Positions 32,834 to 40,564 of a DNA stretch of 64,000 nucleotides are shown piece by piece. This DNA comes from Jiangella aurantiaca (GTDB lineage Bacteria > Actinomycetota > Actinomycetes > Jiangellales > Jiangellaceae), in assembly GCF_004349105.1 (NCBI RefSeq), contig NZ_SMLB01000017.1:1-64000 (forward strand). The letters are read 5' to 3'. The notes under the pieces are model-generated. The model made no database searches and had not been told where the DNA came from. It worked only from the letters and a program-made list of their open reading frames with translations. Position numbers and translations under genes: made by a program. Each line of letters opens with the position of its first letter. Within the stretch, counting starts at the first letter, position 1.

Positions 32834-33598
32834 ATGCGGCTGGTATCCATCGGCGACAGCTTCACCGAAGGTGTGGGCGACGAACTCCCGGACGGGACGC
32901 CCCGGGGTTGGGCCGACCTGCTCGCGAGCGGCCTCGCCCGCGATCGCGACGCACCGCTGGAGTACGCCAACTTCGCCATTCGGGGACGGCTCGCCGGCCA
33001 GATCGTGGCCGAACAGCTCGAACCGGCGCTGGCGCTCGAGCCGACCGCTCTCACCTTCAACGGCGGCGGCAACGACCTCATGCGCCCGCGTGTCGACATC
33101 GGCCGCATCTGCGCACTCACCGAGCACGTCATCCTTCGTTGTCTGGAGACCGACGTTCAGCCGATCATCCTCAGCGGCGGCGACCCCACCCGCGGCCTGC
33201 CCATGGGCAGGCGCATGCGCCAACTGGGCGACCGGCTGACGTCGGCGGTCGAGGCGCTCACGGCGAGGTACAACGTGCCGTTCACGAACAACTGGGCCGA
33301 CACCGAACTCACCCATGCCGACTACTGGGCCGAGGATCGACTGCATCTGAACACCGCCGGCCATCAGCGGGTCGCGGCCCGTGTGCTGGAGACGCTGGGC
33401 GCCTCGTATCCCCAGGACTGGATGGCTCCGGTCGCCCGGAACCGGGCGGCACCAACCGCGGCGGAGACCGTGCGCTACTACCGCCAATACGTCCTTCCGT
33501 GGGTCCGCCGCCGGCTCACCGGACGCTCGTCCGGCGACAACCGGACCGGCAAGTACCCGGACTGGATCGTCATCCACCCGGCCCGGCCGACCCCGTGA
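32834..33598 (+). CDS. SGNH/GDSL-family hydrolase
   Basis: 254 residues. Block I is VSIGDSFTEGVGD with nucleophile Ser9. The oxyanion Gly lies in the FAIRGRLAGQI region, block III is FNGGGNDLMRP, and block V is DRLHLNTAGH with the catalytic Asp and His. There is no signal peptide, so a cytoplasmic esterase or deacetylase of a sugar or lipid is likely. The C-terminal 50 residues are basic. The nearest downstream feature is the core-deleted palindrome at 33617. Confidence 0.85.
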   Translation: MRLVSIGDSFTEGVGDELPDGTPRGWADLLASGLARDRDAPLEYANFAIRGRLAGQIVAEQLEPALALEPTALTFNGGGNDLMRPRVDIGRICALTEHVILRCLETDVQPIILSGGDPTRGLPMGRRMRQLGDRLTSAVEALTARYNVPFTNNWADTELTHADYWAEDRLHLNTAGHQRVAARVLETLGASYPQDWMAPVARNRAAPTAAETVRYYRQYVLPWVRRRLTGRSSGDNRTGKYPDWIVIHPARPTP

Positions 33599-33616
33599 CG
33601 TGACGATCGCGCCAGA

Positions 33617-33641
33617 TGATCACGTTCACCAGGACTGGTGA
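33617..33641. repeat. Core-deleted copy of the 9.7-kb palindromic element
   Basis: The 20-mer TGATCACGTTCACCAGGACT is identical to one flank plus arm of the element at 9676-9742 (read on the minus strand). It is followed by the start of the opposite arm, so the arms are reduced to TCACCAG-GA-CTGGTGA at 33626-33641. The central 37 bases and the inner arm halves are missing. The position is 18 bases after the GDSL gene. Confidence 0.55.
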
Positions 33642-33765
33642 TGCCAGAGAAGGATTCCGGGCGGCGGTGTCGGATCGGGGCCGCGGTGTTCGTGGGAGGG
33701 GTGAGAGACCGCCCACGAGGGGCGCCCCAAAGGGGTCAAGACCCAGTGAGAAGGGAACCACGATC

Positions 33766-34386
33766 ATGAAACTGACGACCGTCACGAACCTCTCTGTCGA
33801 CGGAGTGATGCAGGGACTCGGCGGGCCGGACGAGGACCGCAAGGGCGGATTCGAGCGCGGCGGCTGGGCGTTGCCGCTGTTCGTCGACGACGACGAGGCT
33901 CAGGCGTTCCTCGGCGAGGTCTACCAGCGCGCCGACGCGTTCCTGTTCGGCCGGCGGACCTACGAGATCTTCGCCGGTTCCTGGGGAGTGATGCCAGATC
34001 CGGAGCACAAGCCCATCGCTGGGCCGTTGAACACGCGGCCCAAGTACGTGGCATCGACCACGCTCACCGACCCGCGATGGGCGGACACCACCGTCCTCTC
34101 CGGAGACGTCGCGGCCGCCGTCGGCGAGCTGAAAGCCCGGCCGGGAGGTGAGCTGCAGGTGCACGGCAGCGGCGCCCTGGTCCGCTGGCTGTTCGACCAC
34201 CACCTGGTGGACGAGATCATCCTGTTCACCTATCCCGTGATCGTCGGCCAGGGCACGCGGCTGTTCCCCGACGCCGGCCCGGACGCAGCGCTGGACCTGG
34301 TCGAGTCGCGAGCCTTCCCGAAGGGCATCACGCTCCAGGTCTACCGGCCCACCGGCCGCCCGCAGTACGCACCGGCCACGACCTGA
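33766..34386 (+). CDS. Dihydrofolate reductase-family (RibD C-terminal domain) protein
   Basis: 206 residues. It shares the family core with the protein at 5479 but is clearly divergent: LTTVTNLSVDGVMQGLGGPD, FLFGRRTYEIFAGSWG, KYVASTTLTDPRW, and VDEIILFTYPVIVGQGTRLF. These are probable NAD(P)H-dependent reductases of unknown substrate. The ATG at 33766 has GAGAAGGGA upstream; the frame extends 50 codons further up but into the repeat element, so that part is rejected. Confidence 0.82.
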   Translation: MKLTTVTNLSVDGVMQGLGGPDEDRKGGFERGGWALPLFVDDDEAQAFLGEVYQRADAFLFGRRTYEIFAGSWGVMPDPEHKPIAGPLNTRPKYVASTTLTDPRWADTTVLSGDVAAAVGELKARPGGELQVHGSGALVRWLFDHHLVDEIILFTYPVIVGQGTRLFPDAGPDAALDLVESRAFPKGITLQVYRPTGRPQYAPATT

Positions 34387-34447
34387 ACCACCTGACGCAG
34401 GCGCTGGTCACCGACGGGCCGTTTGTTAGCTCGGGCCGCTCACCGAG

Positions 34448-34506
34448 TTGATCATGGAGAAGGCCGGGTTTCCCGCGACTCCAAAGGCGACCTTCTCCAT
34501 GATCAA
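34448..34506. repeat. Palindromic element with 16-bp arms
   Basis: TTGATCATGGAGAAGG at 34448-34463 is perfectly complementary to CCTTCTCCATGATCAA at 34491-34506, with a 27-base centre. It directly abuts the 5' end of the broken MFS gene at 34522. The layout is like that of the 9.7-kb element but the sequence is different. Confidence 0.65.
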
Positions 34507-34521
34507 GCGTGCCGGCTCGTG

Positions 34522-35133
34522 ATGCTCACGGCGGTGCTGTCGGTCAGTACGTTCCTGACGGTGTTCGACGGCCAGGTCATCACGGTCGCGCTGCCGGCGA
34601 TCAGCGCCGACCTCGGCCTCGCGCCGTCGGACGCCCAGTGGGTGCTCACCGCGTATGTGCTGACGGTCGGGGGGTTCCTCCTCGTCGGGGGGCGGCTCGG
34701 CGACCGGTTCGGGCGCCGCCCCATCCTGCTCATCGGGCTCGCGGCGTTCGCCGGCGGCCTGGTGACGCAGTCTCTGGGCTGGCAGTACGTCTTCCTGCTC
34801 AGCACCCCGGTGGCCGCGTCAGCGGCGCTGGCCGCCGCCGTGCTGCCCGGCGGCAGGCTCCGGGACGGCCCGTGCTCCGTCGACGTCTGGGCGGCCTTGC
34901 TCGCGACCGCGGGAGTGGCGGCGCTGGTGGCCGCCATCACGACGGTCGGCCGGCCCGGCATGCGGGTGGTCGCGCTCCTGGAGTTCAGCCTGGCGGCCGC
35001 GCTCGTCGTGGTGTTCCTGCTGCGGGAACGGCGCACCCCTACACCACTGCTGCGGCTGGGCCTGGTTCGTGTCCGGACGTTCCGGGCGGCGGTGGCCGTC
35101 CTGGGCCGACCACCGCGAGCGGTTCCGACATGA
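34522..35133 (+). pseudogene. EmrB/QacA-type MFS transporter remnant with internal deletion
   Basis: The first 75 or so codons encode a normal DHA2-type N terminus (TFLTVFDGQVITVALPAISA, motif A GGRLGDRFGRRP). Immediately after helix 3 starts (LIGLAAFAGG) the frame jumps, without a shift, to LVTQSLGWQYVFLLSTPVAA, which normally lies some 100 residues further on. After another 120 codons coding ends at 35133, at about 204 of an expected 480 residues. Helices 3-5 and the entire C-terminal domain are missing, so this is non-functional. Confidence 0.75.
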
Positions 35134-35193
35134 GACCAGTCGCACGCCCACCTCGCTCGATCGAGATCGGGACTGCCGGCTACCGGCAGAAGC

Positions 35194-35559
35194 TCATCGT
35201 CCTCGCCGAACCCGACCCGACATCGCCCAGGCCGTGATCCAGCCGGCCTCCGCCGTGGCGTCGAGCAGATAGGTCCAGCGCAGCCGCCCTGCCGGGACGT
35301 AGACGAGGTCGATGGCCAGCAGTGTCGCCGCCGTGCCCACGCCCACGCGTTCGGCCACGCGCAGGGCCGCGTCGTCGTCCGGCGTGGTGAGCTGTGCGAC
35401 CCCTACGGCCATCAGCAGGCCCGCGACGGTGTACTCCAGCCATCGGTCGGTCTTGGGCCCGAACACCGCCTCGAACGATCGGACGCTCATGATCGGCCAC
35501 AGTCCGCCCACCAGGTTGAACGCGCCCTGGGCCCGCGCGAGCCCCCTGGATGTGCTCAC
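35194..35559 (-). CDS. Small membrane protein of unknown function
   Basis: 121 residues with about four hydrophobic segments (GAFNLVGGLWPIMSVRSFEA, WLEYTVAGLLMAVGVAQLTT, GTAATLLAIDLVYVPAGRLR, YLLDATAEAGWITAWAMSG). It looks like an actinobacterial four-helix orphan family. I chose the GTG at 35559 because GGGAGG lies 5 bases upstream; the longer ATG at 35628 has none. It is co-directional with the LysR regulator gene upstream, 93 bases away. Confidence 0.6.
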   Translation of the reverse strand: MSTSRGLARAQGAFNLVGGLWPIMSVRSFEAVFGPKTDRWLEYTVAGLLMAVGVAQLTTPDDDAALRVAERVGVGTAATLLAIDLVYVPAGRLRWTYLLDATAEAGWITAWAMSGRVRRGR

Positions 35560-35652
35560 GGTGGCCTCCCCGGGACACGTTGCGATGACGACCAGTGCTC
35601 CGGGGATACCCGCACGCAGCCACCGCATGCCCGCGACCGCGCTGCGTGGTCA

Positions 35653-36585
35653 TCACCGGCGCCGAGCGTGCCGGTGTCCGACCTGACGGAGGACCTCGAG
35701 CACGGCACGGGGGGCGGGAGCTCTCTGGTCTCGCATGATGGCGGCTTGGATGTGTCGCACCGGCCCGCCGCCGGTGAGCGGAACGGCGACCACCTGCTCG
35801 GGCCGAATGAGCACGTTGAGGTCGTGTGCGATCGTGACGCCACGCCCTGCGGCGACGAACGCCTGTGCCTCGACCGGCTCGTCGCCGTGCCCGGCGAGGA
35901 GCAGTTCGGGCTGGAGCTGCGCGGATCGCAGGACATGGTCCACCAGGCGCGCGGCCGAACCGTGGTGGGCTCGGATCCACGTCTCGCCGGCCAGATCGCC
36001 GAGGCGCACCGACGCCGCCCCGGCGAGCCGGTGCCTCGACGGCAGCAGGATGCGCGGCGGGTCCGGGAACAGCGGAACGATCTCCACGTCTGGGTCCGGT
36101 TCCTCAGGCTCGAAAGCGTGCTCGAAGACGATCGCCAGGTCGAGCTCGCCGGCCTGCAGTTGCCGGAGGGCCGTCCGCCGATCGACCAGGACATCCTCGA
36201 TGACGCTGTGACCCTGCTGATAGAGCTCGGGGTGTCTCGCCTCCAGCAGCACCGCCAGCTCGGCCGACAGATAGATCAGCGCGGTCAGGAACGAGCCGAG
36301 CCGCACTCGACCGCTGCGCAGACCGGCAAGGTCGCCGATGTGTGCCTCCGCCCGGGCGAGCTGGCCCAGGATCGTGGCCGCGTGCTCGGCGAGGATCCGG
36401 CCTGCCTCGGTGGGCCGCACACCCTGGCGGGTGCGCCGCAGCAGCTGGGTACCGGCCTGCCGTTCGAGCAGTGTGATCTGGCGGGAGACGGCGGGCTGGG
36501 TCAGCATCAGTGCGTCCGCCGCGGCCGAGAACGAGCCACGCTCGATGACGGCGCGCAGGGTGGCGAGCTTGGTGACGTCGAGCAT
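35653..36585 (-). CDS. LysR-family transcriptional regulator
   Basis: 310 residues. The N-terminal winged helix reads VIERGSFSAAADALMLTQPA then VSRQITLLERQAG. A periplasmic-binding-like effector domain follows (about 90-300; GRVRLGSFLTALI, DLAIVFEHAFEPEEPD). LysR proteins usually control a divergent gene and themselves; here that gene is the MFS transporter at 36656, 70 bases away. The effector is unknown. Confidence 0.88.
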   Translation of the reverse strand: MLDVTKLATLRAVIERGSFSAAADALMLTQPAVSRQITLLERQAGTQLLRRTRQGVRPTEAGRILAEHAATILGQLARAEAHIGDLAGLRSGRVRLGSFLTALIYLSAELAVLLEARHPELYQQGHSVIEDVLVDRRTALRQLQAGELDLAIVFEHAFEPEEPDPDVEIVPLFPDPPRILLPSRHRLAGAASVRLGDLAGETWIRAHHGSAARLVDHVLRSAQLQPELLLAGHGDEPVEAQAFVAAGRGVTIAHDLNVLIRPEQVVAVPLTGGGPVRHIQAAIMRDQRAPAPRAVLEVLRQVGHRHARRR

Positions 36586-36655
36586 ACCGAAATATTAGAA
36601 CGAGCATCAGAAACTCTGCTGACGCGTTATATCAGCGAGCGGGTAGCGGACGAGC
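36586..36655. promoter_or_regulatory. Divergent LysR/MFS control region
   Basis: A short AT-rich interval (GAAATATTAGAAC near the LysR start and CGTTATATCAGCG nearer the MFS start) separates the two genes. Both patches have T-N11-A-like spacing suitable for LysR boxes, but no perfect dyad is visible. Confidence 0.4.
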
Positions 36656-37813
36656 ATGACCTCCTCCGAGCTGCGTCAGCCGACGACGGCCACCGCCGTC
36701 GTCTTCTTCGTGACCGCCACAGTCTCCGCCACCTGGGCGACCCGCATCCCGGCGGTCCGGGAGCGGTTGGACCTGTCCGTCGTCGAGCTGACCGCGGTCG
36801 TCGCGGGGCTGGAGGCCGGAGCGGTCGCCGGGCTGCCCGCGGGTGCCGTGATCGTCGCGCGGCTCGGCAGCCGCAGGGCCACGGCGGCCGGCTTGGCGGT
36901 CTTCGGCGCCGCCCTCTGCGGTGCCGGCGTCGCTCCCGGACCAGCGCCGTTCGTGGCTGCCGTCGCCGTATTCGCCGCGGCCAACAGCGTCGTCGACGTC
37001 GCCATGAACGTTCAGGGCGTCGAGCTCGAGCGGCGCAGCGGCCGCCCGGTACTGCCAGCCCTGCACGCGGCCCACTCGTTCGGCCTGGTCGGCGGCGGGC
37101 TCGCCGGTACGGCGGCGGCCGCAGCGGCCCTCGACGTCAGACAGCATTTCCTCGTCACTGCAGGCGGCTGCCTGTTCGCCGGCGCGATCGCGGTGCGGCG
37201 GTTCGTCACCGAGCTTCGGACGGCGACGCGGAAGGTGTTCGGCCGGCCCAGCCGTGCGCTCGGCGTCCTCGGCGCCATCGCGTTCTGCGCCTTCCTGATC
37301 GACGGCACGGCGTTCCAGTGGAGCGCCGTCCACCTGCGGGCGGACCAGGACGCCGACGCGGGCGTCGCCGCGGCGGCCTTCACCGTCTTCTCGCTGGGCA
37401 TGGCCGGCGGCCGCCTGGCCGCCGGCCGGCTGCTGCGCCGGTTCGGCCGGGCCGGCGTGGTGCGCGGTGCCGGCCTCCTCGTGGTGGCCGGGACGGCGCT
37501 TGCGGTCGCGACGCCGCTGGCGGTGGTCAGTCTGGCCGGATGGGGAGTCGTCGGGATGGGTGTGGCCGTGGTCGCGCCGGTGGTCATGGCTGCGGCGCCG
37601 GTCGCGAGCGGACTGCCGGCCCCGGTCGCGATCGCCGCGGTCACCACGGTCGGATACCTCGGCTCGTTCACCGGGCCGTTGATCGTCGGCGCTCTGGCCG
37701 GCCTCGGCGGCCTGGCCCTGGCGCTGTGGGTCGTCGCCGCCGCCGGGGGTGCGATGGCCCTCATATCGCCTTTTATGGAGTCCCGCCAGAGAGGTCCCGC
37801 ACGGTCAGGGTGA
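36656..37813 (+). CDS. MFS transporter (YbjJ/fucose-permease-like)
   Basis: 385 residues with 12 helices. The helix-1 region ATRIPAVRERLDLSVVELTA and the NSVVDVAMNVQGVELERR segment are typical of the YbjJ/FucP-like branch, which often has an Asn/Gln-rich helix 4. The substrate is probably a sugar or drug. It is divergent from the LysR gene, which is the likely regulator. The ATG at 36656 has only a weak ribosome binding site. Confidence 0.82.
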   Translation: MTSSELRQPTTATAVVFFVTATVSATWATRIPAVRERLDLSVVELTAVVAGLEAGAVAGLPAGAVIVARLGSRRATAAGLAVFGAALCGAGVAPGPAPFVAAVAVFAAANSVVDVAMNVQGVELERRSGRPVLPALHAAHSFGLVGGGLAGTAAAAAALDVRQHFLVTAGGCLFAGAIAVRRFVTELRTATRKVFGRPSRALGVLGAIAFCAFLIDGTAFQWSAVHLRADQDADAGVAAAAFTVFSLGMAGGRLAAGRLLRRFGRAGVVRGAGLLVVAGTALAVATPLAVVSLAGWGVVGMGVAVVAPVVMAAAPVASGLPAPVAIAAVTTVGYLGSFTGPLIVGALAGLGGLALALWVVAAAGGAMALISPFMESRQRGPARSG

Positions 37814-37833
37814 CCCGGCAGAGCCGGACGACA

Positions 37834-38043
37834 TCACGTCGCCGGTTCGACGTTGGCGGCCTGGTTGCCCTTCGGACCCGAAGTGACATCGAAACGGACC
37901 CGCTGCCCTTCGTCGAGGGTCCGGAAACGACCCGCGTCGACGATGGCGCTGTAGTGCACGAATATGTCACCGCTACCATCGTCGGCCTCGATGAAGCCGA
38001 AGCCCTTCTCCGCGTTGAACCATTTCACTGTGCCGGTCGGCAT
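37834..38043 (-). CDS. cspA: Cold-shock protein
   Basis: 69 residues, one CSD beta-barrel: [20 protein letters not shown] with RNP1 KGFGFI, RNP2 DIFVHYSAI and C-terminal [10 protein letters not shown]. Such proteins bind single-stranded RNA or DNA and melt RNA structure. The start at 38043 follows GGAGGTGA by 7 bases; an ATG three codons upstream overlaps that site. A stress-sigma promoter lies 37 bases upstream. The symbol is the generic family name; the paralogue cannot be fixed. Confidence 0.92.
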   Translation of the reverse strand: MPTGTVKWFNAEKGFGFIEADDGSGDIFVHYSAIVDAGRFRTLDEGQRVRFDVTSGPKGNQAANVEPAT

Positions 38044-38079
38044 CGTGATCACCTCCGGTTGCCGACGCCGCTGTCATTG

Positions 38080-38105
38080 ATACCCGGCGCCGCCCGGCGC
38101 CATTC
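38080..38105 (-). promoter_or_regulatory. SigB/SigF-type promoter of the cold-shock gene
   Basis: On the minus strand GAAT (38105-38102), a 16-base spacer and GGGTAT (38085-38080), an exact fit to GNNT-N14-16-GGGTA(C/T), 37 bases before the cold-shock start codon. Confidence 0.6.
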
Positions 38106-38206
38106 GTCATCGAGTCCGACCGTGTCAACTCAACCTGCGGTGATCCCGCCGCTGAGGGCGTCGATGCGCTCGTCGACGCGGTGCGCCACCTCGACGTCGC
38201 GGGCAG

Positions 38207-38617
38207 TCATTGCGCGTCGTGGCCCGCCGGCCCGGTCAGCCCGCCGCCCGGTGCCGGCGCGTCGAGCAAGGGGCGCACCGCTTCCGGCACTCCCAGCGAC
38301 TCCACGAGCTCACGGTCCTGCTGCGCCAGCGCGGTCAGCACCGCCTGCACCCGCAGTCTGGCCTCCTCCGGCGACGACCCCGTCACCGTCGCCACCGCAC
38401 GCGTGAAGATGACGTCGTCCCAGGGCCGCGGCGGCTCGTCCGGCGCGATGCCCGAGCGCAGGTCGCCGGGGAGCGAGTCGTCCAGATGGCGGCGAGCATC
38501 GCCGTCGAGGACGAGTGCGAGTACGGCGAGGGTGCTCTCCGCCGCCCGCTCGGCCTCCGTCGTGTCCAGGTCGAGCGTCCGCGCGACCGTCGTCACCAGT
38601 TCTCGGTACTCGATCAT
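38207..38617 (-). CDS. DUF2267 domain protein
   Basis: 136 residues, all helical, one DUF2267 unit: EYRELVTTVARTLDLDTTEA at the N terminus, LDDSLPGDLRSGIAPDEPP in the middle, and a second helical half with AVATVTGSSPEEARLRVQAV. The family is cytoplasmic, of unknown function, and common in stress loci with transketolase/transaldolase and BON proteins. A GGGTAC sequence lies at 38658-38653 on its strand, but I see no matching GNNT at the proper distance. Confidence 0.78.
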   Translation of the reverse strand: MIEYRELVTTVARTLDLDTTEAERAAESTLAVLALVLDGDARRHLDDSLPGDLRSGIAPDEPPRPWDDVIFTRAVATVTGSSPEEARLRVQAVLTALAQQDRELVESLGVPEAVRPLLDAPAPGGGLTGPAGHDAQ

Positions 38618-38694
38618 GAGACGTCCCTACTTCCTTCCGTTCGCCCGGCCCCGTACCCACCACCGCGGCCCGGTCACCTCCGGCCGTGTGACCG

Positions 38695-38720
38695 GGGTAC
38701 CAAACCCGGGCGGTGGGTAC
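38695..38720 (+). promoter_or_regulatory. Possible SigB-type promoter of the transaldolase gene
   Basis: GGGT at 38695-38698, 16 bases, GGGTAC at 38715-38720, about 32 bases before the transaldolase ATG. The -35 half is itself part of a second GGGTAC (38695-38700), so the assignment of the two halves is uncertain. Confidence 0.45.
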
Positions 38721-38751
38721 GGGCCGGTCTGCGAGGCCGAGGAGGTGCGCG

Positions 38752-39864
38752 ATGAACGAGCGGCTCGCCGAACTGTCCGCGGCCGGGGTCGCGGTGTGGC
38801 TGGATGACCTGTCGCGGCGGCGGCTGACCACCGTCGGCCTGGACCGGCTGCGACGAGAGTTCCAGGTCGTCGGAGTGACCAGCAACCCGACGATCTTCGC
38901 GAAGGCGTTGTCCGAGAGCGACGACTACGCCGAGCAGGTGCACGACCTCGCCCTGGGCGGCGTCGGCGCCGAGACCGCGGCCCGGCTGGTCACCTGCTAT
39001 GACGTGCGCTGGGCCTGTGACGTGATGCGCCCGGCCTTCGACGCGTCGGAGGGCGTCGACGGGCGGGTGTCGATCGAGGTCGACCCGCGGCTGGCGTATG
39101 ACACCGAACGCACGTGCGCGGAGGCCCGGCAGCTGTGGTGGCTGGTGGACCGGCCCAACCTGTTCGTGAAGATCCCCGCGACCCGGGCCGGGCTGCCGGC
39201 CATCACCGCCACGCTCGCTGCCGGCATCAGCGTGAACGTGACGCTGACGTTCGGCCTCGACCGATACGACGAGGTCATGGACGCGTTCCTGACCGGGATG
39301 GAGCAGGCGCGGGCGAACGGTCACGATCTGTCCGCGATCGGGTCGGTGGCGTCGTTCTTCGTCTCCCGCGTGGACACCGAGGTCGACCAGCGGCTGGACA
39401 AGATCGGGACGGACTCGGCGCAGCGGCTGCGCGGCCGCGCGGCCGTCGCCAACGCCCGGCTGGCCTACCAGCGCTACGAGCGGGTGTTCGCCGGCGACCG
39501 GTGGCGCGAGCTCGCCGCGGCCGGCGCCCATCCGCAGCGGCCCCTGTGGGCGTCGACGTCGACGAAGAACCCCGCCTACCGGGACGTGATGTACGTCGAA
39601 GAGCTGGTCGCGCCCGGCGTGGTCAACACCATGCCGGAGCAGACGATCCACGCCTTCGCCGATCACGGCGGAGTCCGCGGTGACACCGTCACCGGCCGCT
39701 ACGAGGACGCCCGGCGCGTGCTGGACGAGCTGGCCACGCTCGGGATCGACTACGACGACGTGGTCGACACGCTCGAGCGCGAGGGCGTGGAGAAGTTCAC
39801 CGCGAGCTGGACCGAGCTGCTCCGGACGGTGGACGACGCCCTGCGGGGCGACAGCGGCCGGTGA
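38752..39864 (+). CDS. tal: Transaldolase
   Basis: 370 residues, a complete TIM barrel. The landmarks are the N-terminal [19 protein letters not shown], the Schiff-base lysine Lys140 in [16 protein letters not shown], and [20 protein letters not shown] near the C-terminal half. It transfers dihydroxyacetone units between sugar phosphates in the non-oxidative pentose phosphate pathway. GGAGGTG lies 5 bases before the ATG; the stop overlaps the next gene (GTGA). Transketolase is encoded two genes downstream. Confidence 0.93.
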   Translation: MNERLAELSAAGVAVWLDDLSRRRLTTVGLDRLRREFQVVGVTSNPTIFAKALSESDDYAEQVHDLALGGVGAETAARLVTCYDVRWACDVMRPAFDASEGVDGRVSIEVDPRLAYDTERTCAEARQLWWLVDRPNLFVKIPATRAGLPAITATLAAGISVNVTLTFGLDRYDEVMDAFLTGMEQARANGHDLSAIGSVASFFVSRVDTEVDQRLDKIGTDSAQRLRGRAAVANARLAYQRYERVFAGDRWRELAAAGAHPQRPLWASTSTKNPAYRDVMYVEELVAPGVVNTMPEQTIHAFADHGGVRGDTVTGRYEDARRVLDELATLGIDYDDVVDTLEREGVEKFTASWTELLRTVDDALRGDSGR

Positions 39865-40460
39865 CGCTTCGGCTGACCCTGCTCGGCGTGGGCGCGATGA
39901 ACTCGCCGCGCTATCCCCCGGCCGGCCTGCTGCTGCGCTTCTCCGGGCACCAGATCGTGTTCGACGGAGGCCCCGGCGCCGAACCTCCGGACGGTGTGGC
40001 GGCCTGGCTGGTCACCGACGAGCGGGCCGAACTGCGCACGGCGCTGCGCCGGCTGGCCGCCGCGCGTGGCCTGACGCCGCGGATCGGCCACTACACCGGC
40101 GACAGCGTCCGAGTGGAGCCGCACCCGGTCGAGCACACGTCACACCCCACCGTCGGGTACGCGATCAGCGCCGGCCGCACGACCGTCGTCTGGGCGCCGG
40201 AGTTCTGGCGGTTCCCGTCCTGGGCCGCCGGCGCAGACCTGCTGTTCGCCGACGCCGCGGGGTGGAACCGGCCGATCCGGTTCCGCGGCGGGGTGGGCGG
40301 GCACGCCAGCGTGCGCGACGTCGCCGCCAACGCCGTCCGGCTCAGGGTCCGGCGGGTCGTGTACGCCCACATCGGCCGGCCCTGCCTGCGCGCCATCGAC
40401 GCCGGCCTGGATCCGCCGTATGGCGAGTGGGGCGTGACCGGGCGCAGCTATGACGTCTGA
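39861..40460 (+). CDS. Metallo-beta-lactamase-fold protein lacking the main metal motif
   Basis: 199 residues with an MBL-like outline: [20 protein letters not shown], then VFDGGPGA, a late [20 protein letters not shown], and VVYAHIGRP. These are the conserved end motifs of RNase Z-like proteins. The central HxHxDH is absent, so zinc hydrolase activity is doubtful. The GTG overlaps the transaldolase stop (GTGA), implying coupled translation. Its role in the sugar-phosphate/stress block is unknown. Confidence 0.6.
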   Translation: MTLRLTLLGVGAMNSPRYPPAGLLLRFSGHQIVFDGGPGAEPPDGVAAWLVTDERAELRTALRRLAAARGLTPRIGHYTGDSVRVEPHPVEHTSHPTVGYAISAGRTTVVWAPEFWRFPSWAAGADLLFADAAGWNRPIRFRGGVGGHASVRDVAANAVRLRVRRVVYAHIGRPCLRAIDAGLDPPYGEWGVTGRSYDV

Positions 40461-40471
40461 CGCGCCGGCGG

Positions 40472-40496
40472 GTGTCGATGCGGCACGGCCGGGTAC
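40472..40496 (+). promoter_or_regulatory. SigB/SigF-type promoter of the BON-SRPBCC/transketolase pair
   Basis: GTGT at 40472-40475, a 15-base spacer and GGGTAC at 40491-40496, about 70 bases before the BON-SRPBCC start and just after the MBL-like gene. Confidence 0.5.
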
Positions 40497-40564
40497 GGGC
40501 GACCGGAGAGCGGCGGCCACGCACCACCGCACGACACACCAGCAAGGAAGTGAGGCCGATCGCC

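Noticed and set aside
36641-36646. GGGTAG upstream of the MFS gene as another stress-sigma promoter
   Set aside because: The nearest G-rich -35-like motif is only 13 bases away and the last -10 base is wrong.
35668-38406. A 912-codon plus-strand open frame
   Set aside because: It crosses the minus-strand LysR gene, the MFS gene in another frame and the cold-shock gene; all those have solid family motifs.
38653-38658. GGGTAC on the minus strand upstream of the DUF2267 gene
   Set aside because: No GNNT lies 14-16 bases upstream on that strand; recorded only as a -10-like match.
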